Source: CAZKBP01 sp964551015
GTDB taxonomy: Bacteria; Bacteroidota; Bacteroidia; Cytophagales; Microscillaceae
Reading direction: 5' to 3'
DNA length: 64,000 nucleotides
Assembly: GCA_964551015.1 (NCBI GenBank)
Contig: CAZKBP010000004.1
Location: forward strand, 124,001-188,000
The translations under genes and the position numbers were made by a program. Position 1 is the stretch's first letter, and every line of letters starts with the position of its first letter. This document shows positions 61,907 through 64,000 of this stretch, in pieces. The notes under the pieces are model-generated. The model was not told the DNA's origin, searched no databases, and saw only the letters and a list, made by a program, of their open reading frames with translations.

Positions 61907-62776
61907 CTAATTCCACTGATAGCTGACCGCGATGGAGAGGGCACGCGCACGTGCTACAAAACTTCCATCAAAACCTCCTCCCGTGGAAATCCAAAGCCCG
62001 AGGTTTTCAATCGGGTAACCTCCCAGTTTGAGTTGGAAAGCCGTGAATTCTAGGTCATTGACATACAATCCCGTCTGAAGAGCATTGCCATCATCAAAGC
62101 CTCCGTTTTCAAAGGATTGTAAGTACTCGAGGCCAGCAATAAAAAATATTCTTTGCTTGTAATGCACCCCGCCTTGCAGATTGAAAAAGAATTGATGGCT
62201 ATAATCATTGGTTCTTAAATTGAAACCAAGTTCTGAGGAAGCGAAGAAATAGTCCAAGGCTACTCCTCCCAAAATAGAAGGCGCGAATCCCCAGGCATCA
62301 TAGCCCGTGCGAAGTCCAGTTTCGCTATCGTAATCACTAGAATTAATATCAACCCTGAGTTTGGCCGAAGATACAAACTTTCCACCTTGTTTGAGTCCGT
62401 AGATACCTGCGATACTGATGTTACCCAGCCCCGTCAACGAGCCAGCGGGGAGCGTATCTGTGGGCAGCTCCACATTCCGTAAGTCATCACTGGTTTCTAG
62501 AATCTTAACAGGTAGCACTGCGTTCAGTGTGATTTTATCGGTAATTCCATATTCCAAATATCCCTGCAAGGTAACATCAGATACTTCTCTTCTTAGCTCA
62601 ATGGTCGAGATTTCTTGTCCGTACAAGCTACCTGCTTCAATAGTGCTAAAACCTAATTGGGCGTAGCCAGCTCCTTTGGCGCGTGTCCAAGCTTGTGCCT
62701 GTACACTTTGCTGATGGGCGAAACCTAAAATTAAAGTCATTACTAATAAATATCTCATCATTCGGTTTGTATGCAT
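61907..62776 (-). CDS. Outer-membrane beta-barrel-like protein
   Basis: 289 residues. The signal peptide may start at Met6/Met7 (MRYLLVMTLILGFAHQQSVQAQ) rather than the first ATG. Alternating strands (GYAQLGFSTIEAG, VTLQGYLEYGITDKITLNAVLPVKI, GNISIAGIYGLKQG) and a terminal SIAVSYQWN fit a small beta-barrel. The pattern of strands resembles the MetA-pathway/outer-membrane transport-like group, but that is weak. Probably in the outer membrane. Confidence 0.72.
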   Translation of the reverse strand: MHTNRMMRYLLVMTLILGFAHQQSVQAQAWTRAKGAGYAQLGFSTIEAGSLYGQEISTIELRREVSDVTLQGYLEYGITDKITLNAVLPVKILETSDDLRNVELPTDTLPAGSLTGLGNISIAGIYGLKQGGKFVSSAKLRVDINSSDYDSETGLRTGYDAWGFAPSILGGVALDYFFASSELGFNLRTNDYSHQFFFNLQGGVHYKQRIFFIAGLEYLQSFENGGFDDGNALQTGLYVNDLEFTAFQLKLGGYPIENLGLWISTGGGFDGSFVARARALSIAVSYQWN

Positions 62777-63065
62777 ATTCTTGTAGAATGGGTGGTTTAA
62801 ATAGCAAAGGTCTGAAATATCTTTTTTAGCTTATGTTAGGCATTTACTTTTTTAAGTTAAAAATATTCTTCATGTGGATACGGTCTTTGAACGAGGAGAG
62901 GGAAATTAGCTAAATTAATTGGTCATTTAAAGTGAGCAATAGATCAATTTTTTGGCAGTAATACTTGACTTGCGCTCTCAAAAATCTTAACTTGTGCAGA
63001 CATTTACCTGCAAGTAATAAACATAATTGACCATTTACCACGGAGAACCTTTTAAACCAAATACC

Positions 63066-63314
63066 ATGAAAAATGATGAAGAATATCCCTGCTTGCCTAG
63101 TGAAGTAGCCGTGTTTAGAACGGACATTTCCGATCAGGAGACCGCCCAGATGGTTTGTGCGATCTTGTCTCACTGTTTTCCAGATTATCAAATTAACTTC
63201 GATTTGGAAGATTGCGATCGAATCCTTCGGGTTGCCTCCCTTCACGAGCCTGTGCAGACGAATGCTATCTTAGCAAAAGTGGCTGGTACGGGCAATGAAA
63301 TTGATTTATTATGA
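63066..63314 (+). CDS. Small conserved-type protein of unknown function
   Basis: 82 residues from ATG 63066 (MKNDEEYPCLPSEVAVFRTD). A TTG start further upstream is less likely. The sequence SEVAVFRTDISDQETAQMVCAILSHCFPDYQINFDLEDCDRILRV (in part) suggests a compact alpha/beta fold resembling a heavy-metal-associated ferredoxin-like domain but without the CxxC metal site. No function. Convergent with the aldehyde dehydrogenase. Confidence 0.72.
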   Translation: MKNDEEYPCLPSEVAVFRTDISDQETAQMVCAILSHCFPDYQINFDLEDCDRILRVASLHEPVQTNAILAKVAGTGNEIDLL

Positions 63315-63344
63315 TTTGAGCAAAAGGCTTTTAGTAAAAAAGCA

Positions 63345-63375
63345 AACCAGCCAAGCATGCAAGACTTGGCTGGTT
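63345..63375 (-). terminator. Intrinsic terminator of the aldehyde dehydrogenase gene
   Basis: AACCAGCCAAG / CTTGGCTGGTT perfect 11-bp stem with a 9-nt loop; on minus it is followed by TGCTTTTTTACT. Confidence 0.8.
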
Positions 63376-63421
63376 CAGGATGGCCTATGGTGTCCAAAAA
63401 AAAAGGACGTATTTTTCGGAT

Positions 63422-64000
63422 TTATTTTACTTTATCTTTATAAATGGTTTTGATGTTCTGAAATTCGCGCATACCGTACTTGGAAAGCTCCCGTCCGTAG
63501 CCCGAAATTTTGATTCCGCCAAAGGGCAAACGGGGATCAGACTTCACGATTTCGTTCACAAAGACGGAGCTATCGTTCAATCTTTGGATGCAGTAATTCG
63601 CCAATTCGTCGCTTTGCGTGAATACAGCCGAACCCAAACCAAAGACGGTATCATTGGCTTTTGCGATGGCATCATCAATATCTTCGGCCTCGATAATTAC
63701 GCCCACGGGACCAAAGGTTTCTTCATCCAATACAGGCATGCCTTTCTCTACCCCGTCAAGCAGAGTAGGCGCGTAGAAAAAGCCTTTATCACCGATGCGC
63801 TTGCCCCCGGTTACCAAGTTGGCTCCTTTTTTCAGAGATTCTTCTACCTGTCGGACAGTGTCGTCTAGGCCACCTTGGCCGTAGAGAGGGCCGATGTCGG
63901 TATCTTCTTCCAATGGATCGCCCACTTTCATGGCTTCGATTCTGGTCTTGAGTTTTTCGGTAAATTCCTTGGCAATGGATTTCTCCACGATAAAACGCTT
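63422..64000 (-). CDS. Aldehyde dehydrogenase, C-terminal part (cut by the window edge)
   Basis: The frame continues past position 64000 (KRFIVEKSIAKEF). About 193 residues are visible, corresponding to the C-terminal third. DEETFGPVGVIIEAEDIDDAIAKAN and LPFGGIKISGYGRELSKYGMREF match NAD-dependent succinate-semialdehyde dehydrogenase-type enzymes; the catalytic Cys and Glu lie outside. It likely oxidises succinate semialdehyde or a similar aldehyde. The start cannot be seen. Confidence 0.88.
   Translation of the reverse strand, partial: KRFIVEKSIAKEFTEKLKTRIEAMKVGDPLEEDTDIGPLYGQGGLDDTVRQVEESLKKGANLVTGGKRIGDKGFFYAPTLLDGVEKGMPVLDEETFGPVGVIIEAEDIDDAIAKANDTVFGLGSAVFTQSDELANYCIQRLNDSSVFVNEIVKSDPRLPFGGIKISGYGRELSKYGMREFQNIKTIYKDKVK

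Overview
This window looks like a chromosomal segment of a Bacteroidota bacterium, most likely of the Cytophagales type. I base that on the TAnnTTTG-type -7 promoter elements, the lack of Shine-Dalgarno sequences, the TonB receptor with a carboxypeptidase-like N-terminal domain, the many SPII lipoproteins, the beta-propeller/Y_Y_Y and 7TMR-DISM sensors, and families such as DUF4293, DUF4919, DUF4136, FloA and AAA-ATPase/PD-(D/E)XK proteins. I see no rRNA, tRNA, CRISPR array, integrase or transposase. Most genes are housekeeping or envelope genes in short operons.

Layout. 0-8 kb: a secreted protein, a SerC-like aminotransferase, an M20 amidohydrolase, a Na/Pi cotransporter and PBP1C. The block is bracketed by two inverted copies of a modular, palindrome-centred intergenic element. 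8.1-10.7 kb: a two-gene operon of an unrecognised protein and a ParA/MinD-like ATPase (KGGVGRT) fused to TPRs, the best candidate for an undescribed system. 10.7-19.5 kb: DUF4919, TrkH overlapping a heptose-kinase-like gene, aspartate aminotransferase, a lipoprotein and a 7TMR-DISM/SpoIIE phosphatase. 19.7-26 kb: an FAD oxidoreductase with an acetoacetate-decarboxylase-like protein, an ankyrin lipoprotein, a GT9 glycosyltransferase and a DUF4136 lipoprotein. 26.3-32.2 kb: acyl-CoA dehydrogenase, AAA-ATPase/nuclease, two GATase1/ThuA-fold proteins and a methyltransferase. 32.2-39.9 kb: two giant paralogous propeller sensors, one ending in a histidine kinase and one in a SpoIIE phosphatase. 40-44.3 kb: a membrane-protein cluster (rhomboid, unknown, HdeD-like, AI-2E family) and DUF4293. 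44.4-47.2 kb: an ECF sigma/anti-sigma operon with a secreted protein made of two diverged repeats. 47.8-52.3 kb: TPR lipoprotein, FloA, PyrR, lytic transglycosylase and a TIGR01777 epimerase. 52.8-57.5 kb: a surface lipoprotein and a TonB receptor broken by one in-frame stop. 57.5-64 kb: LRR lipoprotein, small lipoprotein, kynureninase, TolB-like lipoprotein, outer-membrane protein, a small protein and the C-terminal part of an aldehyde dehydrogenase cut by the window edge.

The most striking non-coding structure is a family of dispersed intergenic repeats. One class has a strict 7-bp period (AGGAGYT/AGAATTY) and usually begins at or in the stop codon of the preceding gene. A second has 7-bp units AGTCCRC. 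Others are 64-bp and 110-127-bp tandem arrays. The modules recombine between loci, and in several cases supply the stop codon or last residues of a gene.
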